Assembly (NCBI RefSeq): GCF_024612015.1
Contig: NZ_CP102512.1
Location: forward strand, 7,068,001 to 7,132,000
Length of the DNA: 64,000 nt
Origin: Streptomyces sp. CA-210063
Lineage (GTDB): Bacteria > Actinomycetota > Actinomycetes > Streptomycetales > Streptomycetaceae
Direction of reading: 5' to 3'
A model generated the notes under the pieces. It was not told the origin of the DNA and did not search any database. It was given only the letters and a program-made list of their open reading frames with translations. This document shows, in pieces, positions 18,705 to 26,772 of this stretch (within the stretch, counting starts at the first letter, position 1; each line of letters begins with the position of its first letter). Position numbers and translations under genes: made by a program.

Positions 18705-19358
18705 ATGTCCGAGCAGACCTCCGGCAAGACCCCTGTCGACTTCTGGTTCGACCCGCTGTGCCCCTGGGCCTGGATGACCTCGCGATGGGTCCTGGAAGTG
18801 GAGAAGGTCCGGGACATCGAGGTCCGCTGGCACGTGATGAGCCTCGCGGTGCTGAACGAGCCCAGGATCGACGAGCTGCCCGAGGAGTACCGCGAGCTGC
18901 TGGAGACCAAGGCCTGGGGTCCGGTACGGGTCGTCATAGCCGCCCAGCAGGAGCACGGCCCCGAAGTCCTCGGCGACCTCTACACCGCGCTCGGCACCCG
19001 CTTCCACAACCAGGGCGAGGGCCCGGAGAAGGAGACGGTCGCCGCCGCCCTGAAGGACGTCGGCCTGCCCGAGTCCCTCATGGACCACTGGGACTCCACT
19101 CCGTACGAGGCGGAACTGCGCGCCTCCCACAAGGAGGGCATCGACAAGGTCGGCCAGGACGTCGGCACCCCCGTCATCGCCGTCCCCGGCGCCGACGGCG
19201 AGCAGATCGCCTTCTTCGGTCCCGTCGTCACCCCCGCCCCCCAGGGCGAGGAAGCCGCCAAACTCTGGGACGGCACCCTCCTCGTGGCCTCGGTCCCCGG
19301 CTTCTACGAGATCAAGCGCACCCGCACCCAGGGCCCGGACTTCAGCAACCTGATCTGA
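18705..19358 (+). CDS. DsbA-fold protein of the mycothiol-dependent nitroreductase (Rv2466c) family
   Basis: A 217-residue cytosolic thioredoxin-fold oxidoreductase. The stretch DFWFDPLCPWAW, then TSRWVLEVEKVRDIEV and HVMSLAVLNE, follows the Mycobacterium tuberculosis Rv2466c family closely. In this copy the active-site motif is C19-P-W-A, so the resolving cysteine of CPWC is missing and only a monothiol mechanism with mycothiol is possible. VGTPVIAV is the conserved cis-Pro loop. The start ATG has GAGGAG upstream. It is divergent from pepN copy 2 and convergent with a small minus-strand gene. A role in oxidative or electrophile stress is inferred from the family. Confidence 0.88.
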   Translation: MSEQTSGKTPVDFWFDPLCPWAWMTSRWVLEVEKVRDIEVRWHVMSLAVLNEPRIDELPEEYRELLETKAWGPVRVVIAAQQEHGPEVLGDLYTALGTRFHNQGEGPEKETVAAALKDVGLPESLMDHWDSTPYEAELRASHKEGIDKVGQDVGTPVIAVPGADGEQIAFFGPVVTPAPQGEEAAKLWDGTLLVASVPGFYEIKRTRTQGPDFSNLI

Positions 19359-19367
19359 CCGCCCCGG

Positions 19368-19583
19368 TCACCTGAACGACTCGGGGAGACTCAGCCCCTC
19401 GCTCTTGTTGCCCCACGGCTGGACGTAGAGGCAGCGCCCCTTCTCGCCATGGTTGCCGCAGCGCCACCAGCCGGCCGGGTTCTTCCCCAGGGACCTCAGG
19501 TGCTCCTGTACTTCCTTGTCGACCTCGTAGAACGGCAGCGGCTTGCTTCCTCCGCAAGGGGGGCAGTGCTTGTAACTCGGCAT
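19368..19583 (-). CDS. Small Cys-rich protein, 71 aa, unknown function
   Basis: A 71-residue product with CPPCGG near the N-terminus (C-x-x-C) and further Cys in RCGNHG and GRCLYV. This makes four or five Cys plus His, a possible zinc ribbon. ATG 19583 is preceded by GGGAGG at good distance, which supports real translation. Its 3' end lies 10 bp from the convergent nitroreductase gene. No family name is recognised. Confidence 0.65.
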   Translation of the reverse strand: MPSYKHCPPCGGSKPLPFYEVDKEVQEHLRSLGKNPAGWWRCGNHGEKGRCLYVQPWGNKSEGLSLPESFR

Positions 19584-20098
19584 GCGACCTCCCGGTCCGG
19601 TCGGCCGGATCGGGAATCCGGCTGGAAAACGGGAGCATAGGGCGAAAGTTCAGGAAACCGTCAGACCGGAATGCGTCCCGCCGTGGCGTTTTCCGGCAGC
19701 CCGGGAGAGCGAGAACCCCCGCGAGTCACGTCCTCGCGGGGGTTCTTCGGCGGCCTCATGACGGCGGGCCACGTCGACCCTCTGGTCGCGTCCGCCGGCT
19801 CGCCCACACCGTCCTTCTCCTTGTCCCGCGCCTCCGCGAGCTTCTCCGGCGCCTCGCGTTCACCCCGGGCTCGATTGGAGAGAACCTACAGATCCCACCC
19901 GGCACCCTCCCGTGGTCGGAGCCACGTCACCTCAGTGACCGGCATCACGCCGTATCCGGTGTAACCCGCAATCTTTGTCAGAAGCCCATCAAGCCGTCGC
20001 TCCCGGCTTTGTCGAGCGCTGACGGTGTCCGGTGCCGGGGGCCTGAGATAGCGTCACCGTGTCCCCGACCGCCTTCACCCGCCGGAGTGAGCCCGAAC
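19584..20098. other. 515-bp intergenic region upstream of bioY
   Basis: It contains a strong hairpin at 19713-19745 and otherwise no gene I can support. The open frame 19671-19964 (plus) runs through the hairpin and is Ser/Pro/Arg-rich in the way of shadow frames. The last 130 bp (GGTGTAACCC, AATCTTTGTC) are lower in GC and should contain the bioY promoter. I see no clear operator. Confidence 0.5.
19713..19745. terminator. Strong hairpin terminator
   Basis: GAACCCCCGCGAG (19713-19725) pairs perfectly with CTCGCGGGGGTTC (19733-19745), loop 7 nt, followed by TTCGG. The gene it terminates is not obvious: it lies 355 bp beyond the nitroreductase stop and upstream of the small minus-strand gene. 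It may end an unrecognised transcript. Confidence 0.7.
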
Positions 20099-20677
20099 AT
20101 GAGCACTGCCGCCGCCACGTCAGCCCGCCCCGGCGAGGTCCTCGCCGACCTCCTGCCCGCCTCCCGTGTCCGCGACATCGCGCTCGTGGTCGGCGGCGCC
20201 GCGCTCACCGGGCTCGCCGCCCAGATCGCCGTACCCGTGCCGGGCTCCCCGGTCCCGGTCACCGGCCAGACCTTCGCCGCCCTGCTCGTCGGCACCACCC
20301 TCGGCGCGGGCCGCGGCGTCGCCTCGCTCGCCCTGTACGCGCTGGCCGGCCTCCTCGGCGTGCCGTGGTTCGCGAACGGCACCTCCGGCGTCGGCGTCTC
20401 CTTCGGCTACATCCTCGGCATGATCCTCGCCGTCGCCGCCGTGGGCGCCCTGGCCCGCCGCGGCGCCGACCGCTCGATGCTGCGCATGGCGGGCACGATG
20501 CTCGTCGGCGAGGCGATCATCTACGCCGTCGGCGTCCCGTACCTCGCCGCCACGGCCGACATCACCTTCTCCTCCGCCGTCGCGGCCGGCTTCACTCCCT
20601 TCCTGATCGGCGACGCGCTCAAGGCCGCGCTGGCCATGGGCCTGCTGCCGACGGCGTGGAAGCTGCTCAAGCGGTAG
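20099..20677 (+). CDS. bioY: Biotin transporter BioY
   Basis: A 192-residue membrane protein, the biotin-binding S component of an ECF-type transporter. Five to six hydrophobic segments are visible. The family signature region is GSPVPVTGQTFAALLVGTTLG, followed by LYALAGLLGVPWFA and FGYILGM. ATG 20099 has GGAGTGA upstream. No bioM/bioN (ATPase/permease) genes are adjacent, so it acts alone or with a shared energising module encoded elsewhere. A strong 16-bp hairpin follows the gene. Confidence 0.94.
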   Translation: MSTAAATSARPGEVLADLLPASRVRDIALVVGGAALTGLAAQIAVPVPGSPVPVTGQTFAALLVGTTLGAGRGVASLALYALAGLLGVPWFANGTSGVGVSFGYILGMILAVAAVGALARRGADRSMLRMAGTMLVGEAIIYAVGVPYLAATADITFSSAVAAGFTPFLIGDALKAALAMGLLPTAWKLLKR

Positions 20678-20693
20678 CGCCGTAACCCCTCCC

Positions 20694-20742
20694 GAAGAGG
20701 CTCGCCATGTCGTACTCCGACTTCACCATGGCGAGCCTCTTC
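20694..20742 (+). terminator. Terminator of bioY
   Basis: Perfect 16-bp arms GAAGAGGCTCGCCATG (20694-20709) and CATGGCGAGCCTCTTC (20727-20742) with a 17-nt loop. Confidence 0.8.
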
Positions 20743-20856
20743 CGCGTTCCGCGCCCAGGGGCTCAGTCCACGAACGCCGGGCCGATGTCCCGTACAGGAC
20801 TTGCCCGGACCGGGGCGAACCGTGTTGTCATGAAAGGAGGTGGGAGGTGGGCGCTT

Positions 20857-21882
20857 ATGCGGGTCGCGGGGCGCTACCGCCTTGAAGACCCGGTCGGGCA
20901 GGGCGGCATGGGCACGGTGTGGCGCGCCGCCGACGAGGTGCTGGACCGTCCGGTGGCCGTCAAGGAACTGCGCCTGGACGGCGGCGGCGACGTGGAGGAC
21001 CGGCGGACCCGCCGGGAGCGCGCCCTGCGCGAGGCCCGGGCCAGCGCACGGATCGACCACCCCGGAGTCGTACGGGTCTACGACGTGGCCGAGGACGCCG
21101 ACCGGCTCTGGATCGTCATGGAACTGGTCGACGCCCCTTCCCTGGAGACCGTCGTCCACGACCACGGCCCCCTCGGCGTACGGGAGACCGCGCGCGTCGG
21201 CCTCGCCCTCACCGAGGCCCTGCGCCGGGTGCACGCGGCCGGCGTCCTGCACCGCGACATCAAGCCCGGCAACGTCCTGCTCGGCCCCGGCACCCGGGTC
21301 GTCCTCACCGACTTCGGCATCGCCTCCCTGGAGGACACCCGTGCCCTGACCCGCTCCGGTGTCCTCATCGGCTCCCCGGAGTACATCCCGCCCGAGCGTG
21401 CCCTCAGCCGCCCCACCGGCCCGCCCTCCGACCTCTGGTCCCTGGGCGCCACCCTGTGCACCGCCCTGACCGGCCGCTCCCCGTTCGCCCGCGCCTCCAC
21501 CGCCGAGACGCTCCTCGCCATCGTCTACGACGAACCCGAACTCCCGGACGCGGACTGCCCGTTGACGCCGCTGCTGCGACGACTGCTGGCCAAGGACCCG
21601 GCGGAACGCCCCGACGCGGACGAGATCGTGGCGTACCTGACAGCGGCGGCGGCCCCGAACCCGCAGTCCGACGAGCCGCCGCAGCAACCACAGCCACAGC
21701 CGCAGCCGCCGCCCGACTGGCGTCCGAGGCTTCTCGTCACGCTCGTACTCCTGGTCACCGCCGCCGTGGTCGCCGTGATGATCGCCACCGCGATCCCGCC
21801 GGGCGGCGAGACCCGCCTGCCCGACACCAGCGATCCGCCGACGGTCGCGGGCACCTCCCGGCCACCGTCTTCGAGCCCCTGA
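20857..21882 (+). CDS. Membrane-anchored Ser/Thr protein kinase (Hanks type)
   Basis: A 341-residue eukaryotic-like kinase. N-terminal kinase domain: glycine loop GQGGMGTV, catalytic Lys in VAVKE (K36), catalytic loop HRDIKPGN (D134) and DFG (D152). Residues about 268-288 are a Pro/Gln linker (QQPQPQPQPPPDW), then one transmembrane helix (about 290-312, LLVTLVLLVTAAVVAVMIA) and a short extracellular tail without PASTA repeats. ATG 20857 is preferred because it follows GGGAGG at 9 bases and begins directly before the kinase domain; longer frames overlap the bioY terminator. The signal and substrates are unknown. Confidence 0.93.
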   Translation: MRVAGRYRLEDPVGQGGMGTVWRAADEVLDRPVAVKELRLDGGGDVEDRRTRRERALREARASARIDHPGVVRVYDVAEDADRLWIVMELVDAPSLETVVHDHGPLGVRETARVGLALTEALRRVHAAGVLHRDIKPGNVLLGPGTRVVLTDFGIASLEDTRALTRSGVLIGSPEYIPPERALSRPTGPPSDLWSLGATLCTALTGRSPFARASTAETLLAIVYDEPELPDADCPLTPLLRRLLAKDPAERPDADEIVAYLTAAAAPNPQSDEPPQQPQPQPQPPPDWRPRLLVTLVLLVTAAVVAVMIATAIPPGGETRLPDTSDPPTVAGTSRPPSSSP

Positions 21883-21887
21883 GCGAC

Positions 21888-21930
21888 GAACGGGGCCCGG
21901 CGGCGTACGCACGCCACCGGACCCCGGTTC
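21888..21930. terminator. Bidirectional terminator
   Basis: An imperfect outer stem (GAACGGGGCCCGG with CCGGACCCCGGTTC) encloses a perfect inner GGCGT-ACGC-ACGCC hairpin, between the convergent kinase and permease genes. Confidence 0.65.
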
Positions 21931-21957
21931 CCTGAGGCGGACTCGACCGCCGCCCCG

Positions 21958-23412
21958 TCAGTGCACCTTGTCGGAGACCTCGGCGGTGGCCTTCCCGCCG
22001 CCGACCTTTTCCTTGATCAGCGCGATGCCGACGACGACGGCCGCGACCAGCAGCGACAGCAGCAGGATCTCCTGGTTGCCGTGCTCGGTGTCGGTGAGCA
22101 TGTAGCCGAGGACGAAGAGGATGAGGCCGATGGTGGCCCAGGTCAGATACGGGTACAGCCACATCTTCACGACGAGCTTCTCCGGCGTCTCCCGCTCGAT
22201 GATCTTGCGCATACGGAGCTGGGAGAAGCAGATGACGAGCCACACGAACAGGGCGACCGCGCCGGAGGAGTTGACGAGGAAGAGGAAGACGCCCTCGGGG
22301 AAGAAGTAGTTGAAGATGACCGCGACGAAGCCGAAGACGACCGAGGCGAGGATCGCGGTCATCGGCACACCCCGGCCGTTCGTACGGCCGAACGCCCGCG
22401 GCGCGTCCCCGCGCTGGCCGAGGGAGAACGCCATACGGGAAGCCGTGTACAGGCCGGAGTTGAGACAGGACAGCACCGACGTCAGCACGATGAAGTTCAT
22501 GATCTGCCCGGCGTGCGCGATCCCCAGGGAGTCCAGGGCGGCGACGTAGGAGCCCTTCTCCTTGATCGACGGGTCGTTCCACGGCAGCAGCGCCACGACG
22601 ACGAAGATCGAGCCGAGATAGAAGACACCGATCCGCCAGATGATGCTGTTGGTGGACTTGGTGACGGCCTTCTGCGGATTCTCCGTCTCACCGGCGGCCA
22701 GCGTGGCGATCTCGCTGCCCATGAAGGAGAAGACGACCAGCAGCACACCGATGAGGATCGCGCCGGGCCCGTTGGGCAGGAACCCGCCGTGGTCGGTCAG
22801 GTTCGACAGCCCGGCCTTGTCGCTGTCGGCGCCCGGCAGCAGCCCGAAGACGGCCAGCCCGCCCACCACGATGAACGCGGCGATCGCGACGACCTTGATG
22901 CCCGCGAACCAGAACTCGAACTCACCGTAGGAACCGACCGAGACCAGGTTCGTGGCGGTCAGTACGACCATCACGATCAGCGCCCAGCCCCACTGCGGCA
23001 CGGCCGGGATCCAGCCCTCCAGGATCACCGCACCCGCGGTCGCCTCGACCGCGAGCACGACGACCCAGAAGAACCAGTACAGCCAGCCGATCGAGAACCC
23101 GGCCCAGCGGCCGAGCGCCCGGTCGGCGTGCGCGGAGAACGAACCCGACGTCGGGTTGGCGGCGGACATCTCACCGAGCATCCGCATCACCAGCACCACC
23201 ATCGTGCCGACGAGCGCGTACGACAGGAGGATGCCGGGACCGGCGGTGGCGATACCGGAACTCGACCCGACGAACAGCCCGGCCCCGATCACACCACCGA
23301 TCGCGATCATCGACAGATGGCGGTTCTTGAGGCCGGCGTGCAGACCGGGGGAGGGGGGAGGGGGGGAGCCTGGGGATCCCGTCTGTGACGGGAGAGTCGG
23401 CTGCGAGGTCAT
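21958..23412 (-). CDS. Amino-acid permease (APC family, GABA/aromatic permease-like)
   Basis: A 484-residue, about 12-helix transporter importing an amino acid by proton symport. The start of helix 1, HLSMIAIGGVIGAGLFVGSS, is the classic amino-acid permease signature, followed by GEMSAANPTSGSF. The segment EIATLAAGETENPQKAV in the middle is the conserved loop of the GabP/AnsP/RocE group. ATG 23412 follows AAGGAAA. The cytosolic N-terminus is Pro/Ser-rich. It is divergent from rpiB, with an 11-bp direct repeat in between that could be a nitrogen- or phosphate-linked operator. The exact substrate is not predictable. Confidence 0.93.
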   Translation of the reverse strand: MTSQPTLPSQTGSPGSPPPPSPGLHAGLKNRHLSMIAIGGVIGAGLFVGSSSGIATAGPGILLSYALVGTMVVLVMRMLGEMSAANPTSGSFSAHADRALGRWAGFSIGWLYWFFWVVVLAVEATAGAVILEGWIPAVPQWGWALIVMVVLTATNLVSVGSYGEFEFWFAGIKVVAIAAFIVVGGLAVFGLLPGADSDKAGLSNLTDHGGFLPNGPGAILIGVLLVVFSFMGSEIATLAAGETENPQKAVTKSTNSIIWRIGVFYLGSIFVVVALLPWNDPSIKEKGSYVAALDSLGIAHAGQIMNFIVLTSVLSCLNSGLYTASRMAFSLGQRGDAPRAFGRTNGRGVPMTAILASVVFGFVAVIFNYFFPEGVFLFLVNSSGAVALFVWLVICFSQLRMRKIIERETPEKLVVKMWLYPYLTWATIGLILFVLGYMLTDTEHGNQEILLLSLLVAAVVVGIALIKEKVGGGKATAEVSDKVH

Positions 23413-23589
23413 GGGGGGAGTTTCCTTTGCGCCGTTGTGGGGACTTCCGTGCGTCTGCCCACGCATTCCCCCGTGACTCTCGCAAGAGCGGGAAACGAGA
23501 GTCGACAGCCGGGGGCGGTGTGAGCCGCTGTAAAGATCGGTCCAGTGAATCGGAGGTGAAAGGAATCCTGAACCTTTGAATCAAGATTG

Positions 23590-23611
23590 TTACTTGAGGT
23601 TTACTTGAGGT
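23590..23611. promoter_or_regulatory. Exact 11-bp direct repeat, candidate operator
   Basis: TTACTTGAGGT occurs twice in a row (23590-23600, 23601-23611), one helical turn apart, in an AT-richer stretch between the divergent permease and rpiB genes. On the minus strand it reads GAAAC-n6-TAAAC-n6-TAAC, which is loosely like the 11-bp-phased boxes of GlnR or PhoP. Confidence 0.45.
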
Positions 23612-23687
23612 TTCGTGGTACAGCTCACGGTTTCACGTGTCCGCACCCCGTCGTGCCGCACCGAAACACGCGTGTCACACTCGGACC

Positions 23688-24173
23688 ATGCGCGTCTACC
23701 TCGGCTCGGATCACGCCGGCTACGAACTCAAGAACCACCTCGTCGAGTGGCTGAATGCCGCCGGCCATGAGCCCGTGGACTGCGGGCCGCACATCTACGA
23801 CGCCCAGGACGACTACCCGCCGTTCTGCCTCCGTGCGGCAGAGCGCACGGCCGCCGACCCCGGCTCCCTCGGCATCGTCATCGGCGGCTCCGGCAACGGG
23901 GAGCAGATCGCCGCGAACAAGGTGGCCGGGGTTCGCGCCGCCCTCGCGTGGAGCGCCGAGACCGCCGCGCTGGGCCGTGAGCACAACAACGCGAACGTCG
24001 TCGCCGTCGGTGCCCGTATGCACTCCCAGGAAGACGCGACCAAGTTCGTCGAGACCTTCGTCAACACGCCGTTCTCCGGTGACGAGCGTCACATCCGCCG
24101 CATCGACATGCTGGCCGCCTATGAGACCACCGGGGATCTGCCGCCCATCCCGGCGCACCACCCTCAGCGGTAG
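23688..24173 (+). CDS. rpiB: Ribose-5-phosphate isomerase B
   Basis: A 161-residue enzyme interconverting ribose-5-phosphate and ribulose-5-phosphate in the pentose phosphate pathway. Motifs: GSDHAGYELK (D8/H9 region), GIVIGGSGNGEQIAANK and RMHSQEDA. The active-site base position carries Glu (E72 in GNGEQ), as in mycobacterial RpiB, rather than the Cys of the E. coli enzyme. Length and the N-terminus MRVYLGSDHAG fit the family. It is divergent from the permease and followed by a terminator hairpin and the long inverted repeat at 24239-24324. Confidence 0.95.
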   Translation: MRVYLGSDHAGYELKNHLVEWLNAAGHEPVDCGPHIYDAQDDYPPFCLRAAERTAADPGSLGIVIGGSGNGEQIAANKVAGVRAALAWSAETAALGREHNNANVVAVGARMHSQEDATKFVETFVNTPFSGDERHIRRIDMLAAYETTGDLPPIPAHHPQR

Positions 24174-24180
24174 GTTTTTG

Positions 24181-24225
24181 AGCCGCCCGCCCACGAGCTC
24201 GGGAGCCTCGGCTCGTAGGGCGGCT
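24181..24225 (+). terminator. Terminator of rpiB
   Basis: AGCCGCCC (24181-24188) and GGGCGGCT (24218-24225) plus an inner ACGAGC/GCTCGT pairing form a two-part stem just past the rpiB stop. Confidence 0.65.
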
Positions 24226-24238
24226 GCGGGTCGTATGT

Positions 24239-24324
24239 GGTTGCTCGCGCAGTTCCCCGCGCCCCTTAAAAGCACCGGGGGCGCCCCATGCTGTTAAGGG
24301 GCGCGGGGAACTGCGCGAGCAACC
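24239..24324. repeat. Two inverted copies of the dispersed repeat, 31-bp arms
   Basis: Bases 24239-24269 and 24294-24324 are perfect reverse complements over 31 bp (core GGGGCGCGGGGAACTGCGCG on the right arm) around a 24-nt loop that itself contains GGGGGCGCCCC. It is the longest perfect hairpin in the window and lies between rpiB and the glycosylase gene. Confidence 0.95.
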
Positions 24325-24396
24325 CCCACTCACCCGCACCCGAAAACGCACCCCCAGCCACCCCCCACCCACCCTGCCGAACCGCCGGAGGCCACC

Positions 24397-25215
24397 GTGC
24401 CGGAGGGGCACACCATCCACCGCCTCGCCGAGGACTGCCTCACCCACTTCGGCGGCCGGAAAGCCCACGTCACGAGCCCCCAGGGCAAGTTCGCCGACGC
24501 GGCCGCCCTCCTCACGGGCACCCCCCTCCACACCGCCGAGGCCCACGGCAAGCACCTCTTCCTGCACTTCGGCGACGCCGACGCCGAGGAACGGGTCCAC
24601 ATCCACCTGGGCCTCTTCGGCAAGGTCACCTTCGGCCCGGCCCCCGCACCCCCGCCCACGGACACCGTCCGCCTGCGGCTGCGCAACGACACCTCGTACA
24701 TGGACCTCCGCGGCCCGACGACCTGCGCCCTGATCACGGACGCCGAGAAGCAGGCGATCCACGCCCGCCTCGGCCCGGACCCGCTCCGCCCCGACGCCGA
24801 CCCGGCGCGCGCGTACGCCCGTATCTCCCGCAGCCGTACGACGATCGCCGCGCTCCTCATGGACCAGAAGGTCATCGCCGGCGTCGGCAACGTCTACCGT
24901 GCCGAGGTCCTCTTCCGGCACGGCATCGACCCGTACCGCGCGGGCAAGGACATCGACTCCCGCGCATGGGAGGCGATGTGGGCCGACCTCGTGATGCTCA
25001 TGCGCGAGGGTGTACGCAACAACCGCATCGACACCGTCCGCCCGGAACACACCCCGGAGGCCATGGGCCGCCCGCCCCGCGTCGACGACCACGGCGGCGA
25101 GGTCTACGTGTACCGCAGGGCCGATCTGCCCTGCCACATCTGTGGCGGCGAGATCCGCACCGCCGATCTCGCCGCCCGCAACCTCTTCTGGTGCCCGGCC
25201 TGCCAACAGCGGTGA
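24397..25215 (+). CDS. Fpg/Nei family DNA glycosylase
   Basis: A 272-residue base-excision repair enzyme that removes oxidised bases and nicks DNA. The N-terminus MPEGHTIHRLA supplies the catalytic Pro2 and Glu3. HGKHLFLHF contains the conserved Lys. The H2TH region is VIAGVGNVYRAEVLF. The C-terminal zinc finger is CHIC...CPAC. MPEGHT rather than MPELPE points to the endonuclease VIII (Nei/Nei2-like) branch common in actinobacteria. GTG 24397 is the start; processing of the initiator exposes Pro2 as needed for catalysis. The stop lies inside a 20-bp tandem repeat. Confidence 0.94.
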   Translation: MPEGHTIHRLAEDCLTHFGGRKAHVTSPQGKFADAAALLTGTPLHTAEAHGKHLFLHFGDADAEERVHIHLGLFGKVTFGPAPAPPPTDTVRLRLRNDTSYMDLRGPTTCALITDAEKQAIHARLGPDPLRPDADPARAYARISRSRTTIAALLMDQKVIAGVGNVYRAEVLFRHGIDPYRAGKDIDSRAWEAMWADLVMLMREGVRNNRIDTVRPEHTPEAMGRPPRVDDHGGEVYVYRRADLPCHICGGEIRTADLAARNLFWCPACQQR

Positions 25216-25270
25216 ACCCGTAACCAGAGCAGTGAACCCGTAACCAGAGCGATGAACCCGGAACCAGACG
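25211..25270 (+). repeat. 20-bp tandem repeat, three copies, beginning at the glycosylase stop
   Basis: Units 25211-25230, 25231-25250 and 25251-25270 share the pattern GTGAACCCGTAACCAGAGC. The first unit contains the TGA of the glycosylase, so the stop region has been copied twice downstream. Confidence 0.85.
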
Positions 25271-25293
25271 GCGGTGAACTCCGGCTCCGGGCC

Positions 25294-26547
25294 CTAGAAC
25301 CCGTGCGGCAGCCAGGGCGCCAACCCCGCCGCGAAGAACCCGGTGGACGCCTCCGCCACCGCCCCCTGCCGCAGCTCCCGCACCCGTCCGGCCGCGGCCA
25401 GGGACGCGAGGCTCACACCGCCCAGATAGGCCGTCCCCAACTCCCTTACGGACAGGGAGAGATCGGCGGCGTCGGCGGTCCGTTCGCAGGTCGCGCCCTT
25501 CGGGTCGCCGGTGAGCCGCCAACGCCCCTCGTTCCACGGGCAGAAGGAGTCCTCGACCTCGAACACCACATCCAGCGGCGCCTGATAGGTCCGCGCCCGC
25601 AGGGCCGCGCCCACATCCACGAGCCGTACATACAGGTCGTCCTTCACCCGCAGCCCGCAGCGGCGGATGTCCGACACCAGGTGCAGCGCCGGCTCGTCCA
25701 CGGGCAGCCGATGCGCGACGATCTTCGAGGTCAGGTCGATGTCGAAGAGGAACCGCCACAACGCGGCGTGCGCGGCGGGATCCACGGCCTCCAGCGCGCT
25801 CAGCGCCACCACACCCTCCGCCCCGCCCGGCCCCCAGTCCGACTTGGTCCGGAACCGCGCGTACCCGACCACTTCGGAGCCGTCCCCGCCCCCACCGCCG
25901 ATCCGCTCGGCCACCACGCACTGCAAGGGCGACGCCCCGTCCCGATGCCGATCCGAGTCGCGCATTTCCACCTGCTCCCAGCCCGGCCGCCGCGCCAGCA
26001 TCCCCGGCCGCTCCGGCACCCGGCGGGCGTACACCGCCTCGCACACGTCGAGCACGTCGGCCGGGTTCGCGTACCGCAGACGTAAGTCATCGGTGCCGGG
26101 CGGTACGGACAGCCGTACACGGGTGGTGTCGATCTCGGCGCTCATCCGGTGCGAGGCGAGGCCGTACCCGAACCGGCCGTAGATCACCGGCTCGGACGCG
26201 GTCAGCACCGCCAGCGACTCGCCCCGGGAGCGGACGTCGTCCAACTGCCGCCGCATCATGGATGTCAGGACGCCGCGCCGCCGGTGCGTGGCCGCGACGC
26301 TCACCATCGTGACGCCCGCCGCCGGGACGACCGTGCCGCCGGGAACCGAGATGCGGAAGTCGAACGCCGCGGCCGTACCCACGCATTGGTCGCCGTCCCA
26401 CGCGCCGATCGAGCGGTCGCACTCCGTGAGCGTTTGCCAGAACTCGCGCTCCTCGGCCAGGTCGGGGGATCCGCCGAAGGCGCGGAGGAAGTTGTCGTAC
26501 CAGACGTTCCAGTCATCCTTGCCCAGCGCACGCAGCTCAGTCGTCAT
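25294..26547 (-). CDS. Eis-type GNAT N-acetyltransferase
   Basis: A 417-residue cytosolic enzyme of the Eis family: a GNAT domain followed by a second GNAT-like domain and a C-terminal SCP2-like domain. The acetyl-CoA loop is VSVAATHRRRGVLTSMM (about 82-98) with R-R-G. IYGRFGYGLAS and the C-terminal LSLSVRELGTAYLGGVS are typical. The C-terminus ends with hydrophobic APWLPHGF, corresponding to the carboxylate used as general base in Eis proteins. In mycobacteria Eis acetylates aminoglycosides at several amines; the substrate here is unknown. It is convergent with the glycosylase gene and divergent from the phosphatase gene. Confidence 0.9.
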   Translation of the reverse strand: MTTELRALGKDDWNVWYDNFLRAFGGSPDLAEEREFWQTLTECDRSIGAWDGDQCVGTAAAFDFRISVPGGTVVPAAGVTMVSVAATHRRRGVLTSMMRRQLDDVRSRGESLAVLTASEPVIYGRFGYGLASHRMSAEIDTTRVRLSVPPGTDDLRLRYANPADVLDVCEAVYARRVPERPGMLARRPGWEQVEMRDSDRHRDGASPLQCVVAERIGGGGGDGSEVVGYARFRTKSDWGPGGAEGVVALSALEAVDPAAHAALWRFLFDIDLTSKIVAHRLPVDEPALHLVSDIRRCGLRVKDDLYVRLVDVGAALRARTYQAPLDVVFEVEDSFCPWNEGRWRLTGDPKGATCERTADAADLSLSVRELGTAYLGGVSLASLAAAGRVRELRQGAVAEASTGFFAAGLAPWLPHGF

Positions 26548-26772
26548 ACACCATGCCTAGCAGCGAGATGCGGCACGAGCGAGCGAATTACCCCCGCGCG
26601 CCCGGAAGTCTCATGGGATCCTTCCCAGGTGCCGCATGGAGGGCGCACGGGGGCAGAAGGACGCGTTCCGGTGTGAGATCTGTGTGAGATTCGTCGTGAA
26701 CCGGCCCTCGGAAGGGGGACAAGTAGGACCTCCTGTGCACAGGGGCTGGTCCGATGGATAAGGTCCCGAACA

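Noticed and set aside
19671..19964. 97-codon frame upstream of bioY
   Set aside because: It runs through a perfect 13-bp terminator hairpin, has Ser/Pro/Arg-biased composition and no plausible ribosome-binding site.
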